The notes under the pieces were generated by a model. It made no database searches. It was not told the origin of the DNA and saw only the letters and a list, made by a program, of their open reading frames with translations. A program made the position numbers and the translations under genes. From Monoplex corrugatus (Eukaryota > Mollusca > Gastropoda > Littorinimorpha > Ranellidae), in contig JAPXFY010000030.1 in NCBI GenBank assembly GCA_030674185.1, forward strand, positions 46,406,272 to 46,458,350: a stretch of 52,079 nucleotides of DNA, in the 5' to 3' direction. Positions 17,790-29,440 of the stretch are shown here, piece by piece (position 1 is the stretch's first letter; the number at the start of each line of letters is the position of its first letter).

Positions 17790-18250
17790 TGTTTCAGGTA
17801 GAATGTCTGCAAACCAGTTCAGATCTACACATATTTGTACTCACTCCTTTAGTTTCAATATTTTATTTTCTCTCTCAAACTTTGTCAAGAGTAGTTTTAG
17901 AGCCAGTTTCACTTGTTCTTGTTTCCTCTTTCAAACTTTTATCAGGTCATATTTGCCTGGAGAGATACAGGCTATTTCATTTGTTTTTGTTTTCGTTTGT
18001 TATTCAGTTGTTCAATTATTTGTTAGTCAACGTCTCTAACTGATAAATGCATGATTAAGTTTTAATCAGCCTAACAACCCTTTTGCTCGGAGGAAATGTG
18101 ATGTGTCCGGTAGGCTGTCTTGAAAGGACATCTAATTGTACTCTCTCAGTCAGTTTGAAGTTTGAATATGTTTACTGTTCTCTCTCAAACTTTGCCAAAT
18201 GTATTTGTCTGGATAGTTATAGGCTACTTCATTTGTTCTTGTTCAGTTGT
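17790..18250. repeat. Diverged tandem duplication, about 70-80 bp units
   Basis: Related blocks such as TCTCTCAAACTTTGTCAA, CTCTTTCAAACTTTTATCA and TCTCTCAAACTTTGCCAAA recur. Two of them are followed by TATAGGCTACTTCATTTG-like text and TTGTTCTTG. This is an old, decayed local duplication of non-coding DNA, and no gene is visible. Confidence 0.55.
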
Positions 18251-18254
18251 TCAG

Positions 18255-18970
<716 letters not shown>

Positions 18971-19024
18971 CGGAAGACTTGCATTCACTTAATGTTCTTG
19001 TGAAAGTTTGTTGTGTGATGTTGC

Positions 19025-20530
19025 AACTGCCTTTACAACATCTGTCTTTGATCTTGATGAACTGGCTGTCCTCCATGTTGCTACTGTTTTTACAACATCT
19101 GTCTTTGATCTTGATGAACTGGCTGTCCTCCATGTTGCTACTGTCTGTACATCTGTCTTTGATCTTGATGAACTGGCTGTCCTCCATGTTGCTACTGTCT
19201 GTACATCTGTCTTTGATCTTGATGAACTGGCTGTCCTCCATGTTGCTACTGTCTGTAGAACATCTGTCTTTGATCTTGATGAACTGGCTGTCCTCCATGT
19301 TGCTACTGTCTGTACGTCTGTCTTTGATCTTGTTGAACTGGCTGTCCTCCATGTTGCTACTGTCTTTACAACATCTGTCTTTGATCTTGTTGAACTGGGC
19401 TGTCCTCCATGTTGCTACTGTCTGTAGAACATCTGTCTTTGATCTTGTTGAACTGGCTGTCCTCCATGTTGCTACTGTCTGTAGAACATCTGTCTTTGAT
19501 CTTAATGAACTGGCTGTCCTCCGTGTTGCTACTGTCTGTAGAACATCTGTCTTTGATCTTGATGAACTGGCTGTCCTCCATGTTGCTACTGTCTGTAGAA
19601 CATCTGTCTTTGATCTTGTTGAACTGGCTGTCCTCCATGTTGCTACTGTCTGTACAACATCTGTCTTTGATCTTGATGAACTGGCTGTCCTCCATGTTGC
19701 TACTGTCTGTAGAACATCTGTCTTTTATCTTGTTGAACTGGCTGTCCTCCATGTTGCTACTGTCTGTACGTCTGTCTTTGATCTTGTTGAACTGGCTGTC
19801 CTCCATGTTGCTATTGTCTGTACAACATCTGTCTTTGATCTTGATGAACTGGCTGTCCTCCATGTTGCTACTGTCTTTACAACATCTGTCTTTGATCTTG
19901 TTGAACTGGCTGTCCTCCATGTTGCTACTGTCTGTACAACATCTGTCTTTGATCTTGATGAACTGGCTGTCCTCCATGTTGCTACTGTCTGTAGAACATC
20001 TGTCTTTGATCTTGTTGAACTGGCTGTCCTCCATGTTGCTACTGTCTGTACAACATCTGTCTTTGATCTTGATGAACTGGCTGTCCTCCATGTTGCTACT
20101 GTCTGTACAACATCTGTCTTTGATCTTGTTGAACTGGCTGTCCTCCGTGTTGCTACTGTCTGTACGTCTGTCTTTGATCTTGATGAACTGGCTGTCCTCC
20201 GTGTTGCTACTGTCTGTACGTCTGTCTTTGATCTTGATGAACTGGCTGTCCTCTGTGTTGCTACTGTCTGTACGTCTGTCTTTGATCTTGATGAACTGGC
20301 TGTCCTCCATGTTGCTACTGTCTGTACATCTGTCTTTGATCTTGTTGAACTGGCTGTCCTCCATGTTGCTACTGTCTTTACAACATCTGTCTTTGATCTT
20401 GATGAACTGGCTGTCCTCCATGTTGCTACTGTCTGTACAACATCTGTCTTTGATCTTGATGAACTGGCTGCCCTCCATGTTGCTACTGTCTTTACAACAT
20501 CTGTCTTTGATCTTGATTAACTGGTTGCAC
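19025..20530. repeat. 57/54-bp minisatellite, about 26 copies
   Basis: Tandem copies of a unit containing CTGTCTTTGATCTTGATGAA and CTGGCTGTCCTCCATGTTGC. Most units are 57 bp. Shorter ones lack an ACA triplet (54 bp), so the phase is kept on both strands. A single extra G near 19397 breaks the phase. On the minus strand this gives a 19-residue repeat beginning MEDSQFIKIKDR; the plus strand reads SVFDLDELAVLHVATV. No promoter, splice context or flanking domain supports translation, so I annotate it as a repeat. Confidence 0.9.
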
Positions 20531-20694
20531 TCCATACTTTGTGTGGATTGACAATTGGGGCCAAGGTGTACAACGTGTTTTCCCTCCAAAAAAATGTTCT
20601 GAAATGTCAACATTGTATAGATTTTAGAAACACCGAAATTGTTTTTTACTTTTAAAATGCTTTCAGATCAAAATATGTTGTGCATCAGGGTTGG

Positions 20695-20985
20695 GGTGTC
20701 TCAAGTTCAGTTCCACACAACATACAAAGGTAACCTCATGTTCGTTGCCCATCCAATGCTGTGATCATTCAGGTGGTGTTAAGTTAATGTTTCATAATTA
20801 TTTCCCTTATCCGTCCCCCTTACCCTTCCATCCTTACATCAAGACCTGATCAGAGCATGGTGTCTGGCGTAGGCTTCAGTAATCTGACAGATGATTACAG
20901 GCAGATCTGCATGGAGCACTTATGGAATTGTCCGGGTGCAATGTCTCCGTCACGAACAGATTCTGAATTCCACATTTCCAGGACA
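20695..20985 (+). repeat. Unclassified interspersed repeat, copy B
   Basis: This carries CTCAAGTTCAGTTCCACAC, GATCATTCAGGTGGTGTTA, TTAATGTTTCAT, ATCAAGACCTGATCAGAGCA, GGCGTAGGCTTCAGTAATC and CTGCATGGAGCAC, matching the block order of copies A (inverted) and C. It is followed within 50 bp by the 37-bp array. Confidence 0.6.
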
Positions 20986-21029
20986 CGTAGCATCACTACG
21001 TCGTCTGTGGTCAAACAGGAATCATTGTT

Positions 21030-21620
21030 GATAACCTGGACACTGGAACATTGTTCACACATTGTTGATAACCGGGAGACTGGAACATAGTTCACACATT
21101 ATTGATAACCTGGAGACTGGAACATTGTTCACACATTGTTGATAACCTGGAGACTGGAACATTGTTCACACATTGTTGATAACCTGCAGACTGGAACATT
21201 ATTCACACATTGTTGATAACCTGGGGACAGGAACATTGTTCACACATTGTTGATAACCTGCAGACTGGAACATTGTTCACACATTGTTGATAACCTGGGG
21301 ACTGGAACATTGTTCACACATTGTTGATAACCTGGAGACTGGAACATTGTTCACACATTGTTGATAACCTGGGGACTGGAACATTGTTCACACATTGTTG
21401 ATAACCTGGAGACTGGAACATTGTTCACACATTGTTGATAACCTGGAGACTGGAACATTGTTCACAAATTGTTGATAACCTGGAGACTGGAACATTGTTC
21501 ACGCATTGTTGATAACATGGAGACTGGAACATTGTTCACACATTGTTGATAACCTGGAGACTGAAACATTGTTCACACATTGTTGAAACCGGGAGACTGG
21601 AACATTGTTCACACAATCTG
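21030..21620. repeat. 37-bp minisatellite, about 16 copies
   Basis: Units contain AACATTGTTCACACATTGTT and GATAACCTGGAGACTGG, with a period of exactly 37 bp over most of the array. Substitutions are few (GGGGAC or GCAGAC for GGAGAC), so it is fairly homogeneous. The first unit follows copy B of the interspersed repeat. Confidence 0.93.
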
Positions 21621-21649
21621 CACAATGTGCACAGCAATCCAACCAGGAA

Positions 21650-24600
21650 AGACATGAGTGAGACAGTGAGACAAATACAGTGAGACAGACAAAGTGAGAC
21701 AGATACAGGGAGACAGATACAGTGAGACAGACACAGTGAGACAGACACAGTGAGACAGATACAGTGAGACAGACACAGTGAGACAGATACAGTGAGACAG
21801 ATACAGTGAGACAGACAGATACAATGAGACAGACAGATACAGTGAGACAGATACAGTGAGACAGATACAGTGAGACAGATACAGTGAGACAGATACATTG
21901 AGACAGATACAGGGAGACAGATACAGTGAGACAGACACAGTGAGACAGATACAGTGAGACAGATACAGTGAGACAGATACAGTGAGACAGATACAGTGAG
22001 ACAGATACATTGAGACAGATACAGTGAGACAGATACAGTGAGACAGATACAGTGAGACAGACACATTGAGACAGATACAGTGAGACAGATACAGTGAGAC
22101 AGATACAGTGAGACAGATACAGTGAGACAGACACAGTGAGACAGACTCAGGGAGACAGACACAGTGAGATAGACAGATACAGTGAGACAGATACAGTGAG
22201 ACAGACACAGTGAGACAGACTGATACAGTGAGACAGACAGATACAGTGAGACAGACAGATACAGTGAGACAGATACAGTGAGACAGACAGACACAGTGAG
22301 ATAGACAGATACAGTGAGACAGATACAATGAGACAGATACAGTGAGACAGACAGATACAGTGAGACAGATACAGTGAGACAGACTGATACAGTGAGACAC
22401 ACAGATACAGTGAGACAGATACAGTGAGACAGACAGATACAATGAGACAGATACAGTGAGACAGATACAGTGAGACAGATACAGTGAGACAGATACAGTG
22501 AGACAGACAGATACAATGAGACAGATACAATGAGACAGATACAGTGAGACAGATACAGTGAGACAGATACAGTGAGACAGACAGATACAATGAGACAGAT
22601 AGAGTGAGACAGACACAGTGAGACAGATACAGTGAGACAGACACAGTGAGACAGACAGATACAGTGAGACAGACACAGTGAGACAGATACAGTGAGACAG
22701 ATCCAGTGAGACAGACACAGTGAGACAGACAGATACAGTGAGACAGATACAGTGAGACAGACACAGTGAGACAGACAGATACAGTGAGACAGACACAGTG
22801 AGACAGATACAGTGAGATAGATACAGTGAGACAGACAGATACAGTGAGACAGATACAGTGAGACAGACAGATACAATGAGACAGATACAGTGAGACAGAC
22901 AGATACAATGAGACAGATACAGTGAGACAGACACAGTGAGACAGATACAGTGAGACAGACAGATACAGTGAGACAGATACAGTGAGACAGACAGATACAA
23001 TGAGACAGATACAGTGAGACAGACACAGTGAGACAGATACAGTGAGACAGACACAGTGAGACAGACAGATACAGTGAGACAGACACAGTGAGACAGATAC
23101 AGTGAGATAGATCCAGTGAGACAGACACAGTGAGACAGACAGATACAGTGAGACAGATACAGTGAGACAGATAAAGGGAGACAGATACAGTGAGACAGAT
23201 ACAGTGAGACAGACAGATACAGTGAGACAGATACAGTGAGACAGATACAGTGAGACAGACAGATACAATGAGACAGACAGATACAGTGAGACACACAGAT
23301 ACAGTGAGACAGACAGATACAGCGAGACAGATACAGTGAGACAGACACAGTGAGACAGACAGATACAGTGAGACAGACAGATACAGGGAGACAGACACAG
23401 TGAGACAGACACAGGGAGACAGACACAGTGAGACAGACACAGTGAGACAGATACAATGAGACAGATACAGTGAGACAGATACAGGGAGACAGATACAGTG
23501 AGACAGATACAGTGAGACAGATACAGGGAGACAGATACAGGGAGACAGACACAGGGAGACAGACACAGGGAGACAGATACAGTTAGACAGATAGAGTGAG
23601 ACAGATACAGTGAGACAGATACAGGGAGACAGATACAGTGAGACAGATACAGGGAGACAGACACAGTGAGACAGATACAGTGAGACAGACACAGTGAGAC
23701 AGATACAGTGAGACAGATACAGGGAGACAGACACAGTGAGACAGATACAGTGAGACAGACACAGTGAGACAGACACAGTGAGACAGATACAGTGAGACAG
23801 ATACAGTGAGACAGACACAGTGAGCCAGATACAGTGAGACAGACACAGTGAGACACACAGTGAGACAGATACAGTGAGACAGATACAGTAAGACAGATAC
23901 AGGGAGACAGATACAGGGAGACAGACACAGGGAGACAGACACAGGGAGACAGATACAGTTAGACAGATACAGTGAGACAGATACAGTGAGACAGATACAG
24001 GGAGACAGATACAGTGAGACAGACACAGGGAGACAGATACAGTGAGACAGACACAGTGAGACACACAGTGAGACAGATACATTGAGACAGATACAGTGAG
24101 ACAGATACAATGAGACATACACAGTGAGACAGATACAGGGAGACAGATACAGTGAGACAGATACATTGAGACAGATACAGGGAGACAGATTTCCATGAGA
24201 CAGATTTCCATGAGACAGACACAGTGAGACAGATACAGTGAGACAGACACAGGGAGACAGATACAGTGAGACAGACACAGTGAGACAGACAGACACAGTG
24301 AGACAGATACAGGGAGACAGATACAGTGAGACAGATACAGTGAGACAGATACAGGGAGACAGATACAGTGAGACAGACACAGTGAGACAGATACAGTGAG
24401 ACAGATACAGTGAGACAGACAGACACAGTGAGACAGATACAGTGAGACAGACACAGTGAGACAGACACAGTGAGACAGACATACACAGGGAGACAGATAC
24501 AGTGAGACAGACACAGTGAGACAGACACAGTGAGACAGACAGACACAGGGAGACAGATACAGTGAGACAGACAGACACAGGGAGACAGATACAGTGAGAC

Positions 24601-24805
24601 AGACACAGTGAGACAGACAGACACAGGGAGACAGATACAGTGAGACAGACACAGTGAGACAGACACAGTGAGACAGACAGACAGACACAGGTAGGCAGAT
24701 ACAGTGAGACAGACACAGTGAGACAGACAGACACAGGGAGACAGATACAGTGAGACAGACACAGGGAGACAGATACAGTGAGACAGACACAGGGAGACAG
24801 AGGGG
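21650..24805. repeat. 14/18-bp satellite, about 3.1 kb
   Basis: Tandem GAGACAGATACAGT (14 bp) with GAGACAGACACAGT variants and an 18-bp form containing an extra ACAG (GAGACAGACAGATACAGT). The 18-bp form clusters in about 22.15-23.4 kb and near the right end. A local oddity is two GAGACAGATTTCCAT units near 24187-24210. The minus strand lacks stop codons in all frames (CLTVSVSLYLSH-type reading), so the 1,094-residue ORF is not evidence of a gene. Confidence 0.95.
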
Positions 24806-25008
24806 GAGACAAAGAAGCACTTTTCTCTAAGTTCGACTGAAAACAGGGACAGTGTTTTTGATGGTTTTTTTTTAAAATGACATCACATTCCTACTTACAC
24901 ACGGCTATCTTTATACGCACACCGTTTATCTGGAAGTTTTGAGTGATGGTCTAGGTCCTATTCAAGACTACAGCAAACGTTGTGGAGGGCAATGGCGCAT
25001 GGTATCAT
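24806..25008. other. Spacer between satellite and GPCR 3' end
   Basis: Ordinary-complexity DNA following the satellite. It would hold the 3' UTR of the minus-strand GPCR gene. No confident polyadenylation signal was identified. Confidence 0.45.
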
Positions 25009-26181
25009 TTACGTGGTATCTGGCTTCATTCTCCTGCAGAACAGCGCCCAAAACGTTTCCCTGTAGCGAGACCCCATGGCATAATACACAAAGATGTTGA
25101 AGCTAGAATTGATCAGACAGAACAGTTCAGAGATCCACAGAGTAGTCAGAAAGAAGTTGTGGTGGCGTCGTCCGGAATTCATTTCTGGAAAAAGGAGCCA
25201 GACGAAGCGAATCAGAGCATCAGGAGAAGAGCAGGCAATAAACAAGATGGAGTTGCCGACCAACATTTTGGTTAGCGCCACTTCCCGGGGAGACAGTGCT
25301 GATGATGTCTCAGTACGCCATGTCACAATCTGACGAAGTTTCACTGTGGTTATTATTGTTGATGTTATTACCGCTACCATGACGACGGCAGGCAAACTAA
25401 CACCAAATACAAAACCATCCAGAATGTCGATGAATTCCTTGTGATCATGATAAAATGTTCCAACAATGGCTGTCTTTAACTGTACGTGATAGTCAGGATC
25501 ATATACACACCCAATACGATATCGGAATGCCACACAGAAAGACAAACCTATCACCACTACATACACAGCAGTGATAATAGCAGCCATTGTTCTAGTGCGC
25601 ATCAAAGTCTGGAATCTCAGTGGTCTGAGAACACAGTAGCATCTCTCCATAGCAATGATTGCAGACATGACGGTGGAAACATAAAACAAGCCTGACAAAG
25701 TTGCAAAATTGATGTTCGCTAAAAATGTTAGTATTGGGCCATACGTTTCTTCTGTGGTGAACTGTAAGTGAAGCTGCTCTCCATGCATAAGCATGGTAAT
25801 AATTAAAAACAGTTCATCAGCCAAGGACAAGGCAAACAGACACAGGTTGACACGATCCTTCAGGCCCTGTTTGTAGAACACCGCCATGTTGATGACGTTG
25901 GCTGGACCACCAATCAGAAACAGAAAGCCCAGCATGTTGTTTTTAACTCTGAGTGAAATACTCTCTATTTGTGCACTGACGATGTTGTCCGGATTGTCCC
26001 ATGGTAAGTATTCCATCTCACTGAATCTGACTTCAACACACCCATCTTGGACTGACACATTATGAGCGGCAGTTGGCAAAGGACTGTGTACAGAAAGTGT
26101 GTTCTGAGTAAAGTCACCAGTATTATCACTGACAAACTGAACGGAAATACTGAACATAGAATCATAAAGATGTGACGCCAT
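25009..26181 (-). CDS. Rhodopsin-family (class A) G protein-coupled receptor
   Basis: Complete single-exon ORF of 390 codons with ATG at 26181. It has a long N-terminal extracellular region with an N-glycosylation site (NVS, 41-43) and then seven hydrophobic segments: TM1 about 82-104 (GGPANVINM, the GN motif), TM2 about 111-133 (LSLAD), TM3 about 150-178 followed by MERC (179-181, in place of DRY), TM4 about 198-218, TM5 about 251-276 with the conserved Pro (SLPAV), TM6 about 303-330, TM7 about 343-369 with NSSFNIFVYY in place of NPxxY. A basic C-tail follows (CRRMK). It should act at the plasma membrane through heterotrimeric G proteins. Ligand unknown. Intronless, divergent class A receptors like this are abundant in gastropods, including candidate chemosensory receptors, but the assignment to that group is inference. 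Confidence 0.88.
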   Translation of the reverse strand: MASHLYDSMFSISVQFVSDNTGDFTQNTLSVHSPLPTAAHNVSVQDGCVEVRFSEMEYLPWDNPDNIVSAQIESISLRVKNNMLGFLFLIGGPANVINMAVFYKQGLKDRVNLCLFALSLADELFLIITMLMHGEQLHLQFTTEETYGPILTFLANINFATLSGLFYVSTVMSAIIAMERCYCVLRPLRFQTLMRTRTMAAIITAVYVVVIGLSFCVAFRYRIGCVYDPDYHVQLKTAIVGTFYHDHKEFIDILDGFVFGVSLPAVVMVAVITSTIITTVKLRQIVTWRTETSSALSPREVALTKMLVGNSILFIACSSPDALIRFVWLLFPEMNSGRRHHNFFLTTLWISELFCLINSSFNIFVYYAMGSRYRETFWALFCRRMKPDTT

Positions 26182-26386
26182 ACCGACACATGCTCTGGTA
26201 TCAGAGTGTTATTAAGTAAGCGTAAGGCAGATACGTATCTGTGTTTCACAAGGTAGCCGATGGCAGCGTCAACATCACATCTTGACTTTTCAAAGTTTTC
26301 AAACAATGTCATAGAAAGAAACTAGAGCAGTCTTCAAGTCCTTCGTCGATTTGTAAATACTTGAAAAAACTGATTTACTAAAATTG
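26182..26386 (-). other. Probable GPCR 5' UTR or upstream region
   Basis: A 116-codon reading overlaps the receptor start (26312-25965, minus) but is in another frame without family signal and is taken as a shadow. No TATA box or initiator was identified. Confidence 0.35.
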
Positions 26387-26387
26387 T

Positions 26388-26580
26388 TACAAGATGATGA
26401 AGATAGATACTTTGGAAGCTGCACAATTAGAACACTTAAAAAACTTTTTCATGAAAATATTATTAGATGATGAAGATAGGTACTTTGGAAGATGTACAAT
26501 TAGAACACTTCAAAAAAACTTTTTCATGAAAATGTTATAAGATGGATGAAGATAGGTACTTTGGACGCTGTAGAATTAGA
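26388..26580. repeat. Short direct repeat, about 77 bp x 2.5
   Basis: Blocks GATGAAGATAGGTACTTTGG, ACAATTAGAACACTT and ACTTTTTCATGAAAAT recur about 2.5 times just upstream of the receptor gene. Copies differ by substitutions and small indels. Confidence 0.8.
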
Positions 26581-26726
26581 CCTTGTATGTTGTTATATAG
26601 TAAATATGTAAAGTTAGTGTCACACGTAGCAACGGGTTTCTGGCTGGGGAATCGTCGCTTCGAATGCTCTTCTGTCACAAACTATTTGTTAACGAATCGT
26701 AATTAGCAGAGGTAAAGAGCAAGATT

Positions 26727-26890
26727 GGTTCTGTTAGGGAGTGTATGACGATAGAACAGAGGTGAACGGTTCTGTTAGGGAGTGTATGACGATAGAACAG
26801 AGGTGAACGGTTCTATTAGGGAGTGTATGACGATAGAACAGAGGTGAACGGTTCTATTAGGGAGTGTATGACGATAGAACAGAGGTGAAC
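26727..26890. repeat. 41-bp tandem repeat, 4 copies
   Basis: Four head-to-tail copies of a 41-bp unit starting GGTTCTGTTAGGGAGTGTAT and ending ACAGAGGTGAAC. Copies are nearly identical (GTTAGG versus ATTAGG), so the expansion is recent. Confidence 0.93.
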
Positions 26891-27004
26891 GGTATGCTTT
26901 TGACGATAACATGTGAACTGTAGAGCAGGAGGAACTAGGGTGTATTACTCCCGTCAGGCGTGTGACCCTTGACTCCAGTTGTCATCTTTTTCTGTCTTAC
27001 CTAG

Positions 27005-27262
<258 letters not shown>

Positions 27263-28005
27263 AGCATGCTGAGCTAGAATACACTCAACCTATTAGGTGT
27301 GCTATTATTATAATTTATGATCTTTCATGCACCAGTATCCTACAGCCACAGTACGGATAGATGTCAGATGTCTTTCTCGTTTCACCATGATACAAACTGG
27401 TTCTAACCCTATCTTAGATGTGTGGTACTTAGCCTATCTGAGCGTCTGGTTCGTGGGTATAGGGCTGAATAGTTAGTTGTTGCCACTGCAATGATGTAGT
27501 TATTTTTGTTGTCATTGTTGTTGATGTGGTTGTTTGTCGTTGTTGCTGCTGCTGTTGGCATTGATGGTGTTGTTATTGTTTGTTATTGTTGTAATGTTTG
27601 CTGCAAACGTTCTTGCATATTTCACAAATTATTTCCTTCTATGCTGCGCTGCTCTACAGGTAATTTGGTCTCGTTCTAAAGTAAACAATCAATCAATCAT
27701 GTCGGGCTAAAAAGTAAACATCCGCTTTTAAAATAAGACAGACTCAAGTAATAACACTCAAGCGTTAGAAGCTGAATGCTACGCTGAGCACAGTCAAAGT
27801 AAAATTTATATACATGGCAATGCTGTCAAAAGTTGATGTTTTTTTATCAAGCAGCGCAGTGCATTGATTTTGTGGAGCTGTCGACAGGCTGTCACTTATA
27901 TCAGGCATTTCTTTGCTGTCGTGGATATCTTCAAAGAAGTCAGCAACCAACAACCAGTCAAAAAGTATACATACGTAAAACGAAAAACAGATATCATCCG
28001 CAAGG
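27263..28005. other. No gene recognised; GTT-rich patch
   Basis: Ordinary-complexity DNA with a decayed TTGTTG/TGCTGC trinucleotide patch at about 27470-27600. Short ORFs here lack family resemblance. Confidence 0.5.
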
Positions 28006-28243
28006 CACGTGCGCACAGTACACACAGACATACACGTACATACAGACATACACACATATACCTACACACACACGTACACGTGCACACACATACACACAAA
28101 AACGATGACACACCAACAAACACACACGCACACACACATTCCGTGCATATATACACATATACACGCGTGGGCGCACGCATGCACACACACACACACACAC
28201 ATATACGCACTCATACACACGCACACGCACACATGCACGCGCC

Positions 28244-28276
<33 letters not shown>

Positions 28277-28424
28277 ACTCACACACTCACACACACACAC
28301 ACTCAACACACACACACACACACACTCACACACATACACACATACACACATACGCTTACACACACACACACTCAAACACACACACACTCACACACATAAA
28401 TACACTCACACACAAACACATACA

Positions 28425-28476
<52 letters not shown>

Positions 28477-28598
28477 ACACACACACACACACACACATAA
28501 ATACACTCACACACACAAACACATGTACTCACACAGACACACACTCAAACACAGACACACACACACACACACACACATACTCACATACACACACACAC
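28006..28598. repeat. CA-rich microsatellite flanking the LTR element (left)
   Basis: CACA with frequent CATACA, CACG and CTCACA variants and a short (CG)n near 28261. It ends where the LTR begins at 28599, and CA repeat resumes at 33465, so the retrotransposon split one CA-rich locus. Confidence 0.92.
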
Positions 28599-28784
28599 TG
28601 TGACGTGTGTTGACAGTAAACAGCGTGCGGATAACAGCACGGCATGATATTCGTTTAAATGATAACTGATTGCTGTTCACTGTGAAATTTATATATATAT
28701 AGACAGTTGAGAATCAGACAGCGACGAGTAAAGACGAAGAAGCATTGCCCTGTCTTCCGAGTTGGCTGTAGAAAGAACGAAACA
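28599..28784 (+). repeat. 5' LTR of the Ty3/Gypsy element
   Basis: 186 bp starting TGTGACG and ending GAAACA (TG...CA ends). It holds a TATATATATATAGA element at 28690-28703, a likely TATA box for element transcription. Confidence 0.95.
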
Positions 28785-28800
28785 TGGTGTCAGAATCGTG
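28785..28800 (+). other. Putative primer-binding site
   Basis: TGGTGTCAGAATCGTG directly abuts the 5' LTR. TGG pairs with a tRNA CCA end. The first 11 bases are compatible with the 3' end of tRNA-Leu as I recall it, while the remainder fits less well. Confidence 0.6.
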
Positions 28801-28849
28801 AATACGAACTCCAACAAAAATCCAGAATATTGAAGACTAAAGTTCAACC

Positions 28850-29440
28850 ATGGAAGATGAACAAGAAGAGAGAAGAGCCAGTCGACGACATGCCAAGATT
28901 CCCTTGCCTCCTAAACTTGATGTGAATGGAGGAAACCTGCAGAGCAGCTGGAGGAAATTCAAGAGGCTTTGGGACAGCTATGAAATTGTGACAACACAGA
29001 CAGAAGAAGACTCAACATACAGAACAGCAGTTTTTCTTTCTTGCATCGGGCTGGATGCTATGGACATCTATGAAGGATTGGCATTTGCTAATGAAGCTGA
29101 AAGAAATGACAATGACACCGTTCTGCAGAAATTCGAAGAATACTGTGTGGGTTCAACCAATAAAACTTACGAAGCATTCAGATTCAACTGCAGACATCAA
29201 GCAGCAGGAGAATCTATCGAACAGTTTGTAGCAGAACTGCGGAGACTGATCAAGACCTGTAACTATGGTACACTGGAAGACAGACTGTTGAGAGGTCAAA
29301 TCGTACTGGGTGTACATGACGAGACTCTGCGATCAAAATTACTGGAAGTGCGACAGCTGACATTGACTGCATGCATTGATATGTGCAGAGCGCATGAATC
29401 AAGTCAACATCAAACCGTCCAAATGATGAGAAAAACGTAG
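28850..29440 (+). CDS. gag: Gag of the Ty3/Gypsy element (intact)
   Basis: 196 codons from ATG 28850 to the TAG at 29438. This is the capsid-type region: WRKFKRLWDSYE near residue 33, AVFLSCIG, then QKFEEYCVGSTNKTYEAFRF and QFVAELRRLIKTC, a pattern typical of retrotransposon Gag. The zinc knuckles lie in the next frame, downstream of the stop, so the nucleocapsid is made only after a -1 frame change. It assembles the virus-like particle that packages element RNA. No lesion is seen. Confidence 0.85.
   Translation: MEDEQEERRASRRHAKIPLPPKLDVNGGNLQSSWRKFKRLWDSYEIVTTQTEEDSTYRTAVFLSCIGLDAMDIYEGLAFANEAERNDNDTVLQKFEEYCVGSTNKTYEAFRFNCRHQAAGESIEQFVAELRRLIKTCNYGTLEDRLLRGQIVLGVHDETLRSKLLEVRQLTLTACIDMCRAHESSQHQTVQMMRKT

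Noticed and set aside
21536..24820. 1,094-codon minus-strand ORF rich in Cys/Leu/Val/Ser
   Set aside because: It is the 14/18-bp satellite read in a stop-free direction; all three frames are open for the same reason.
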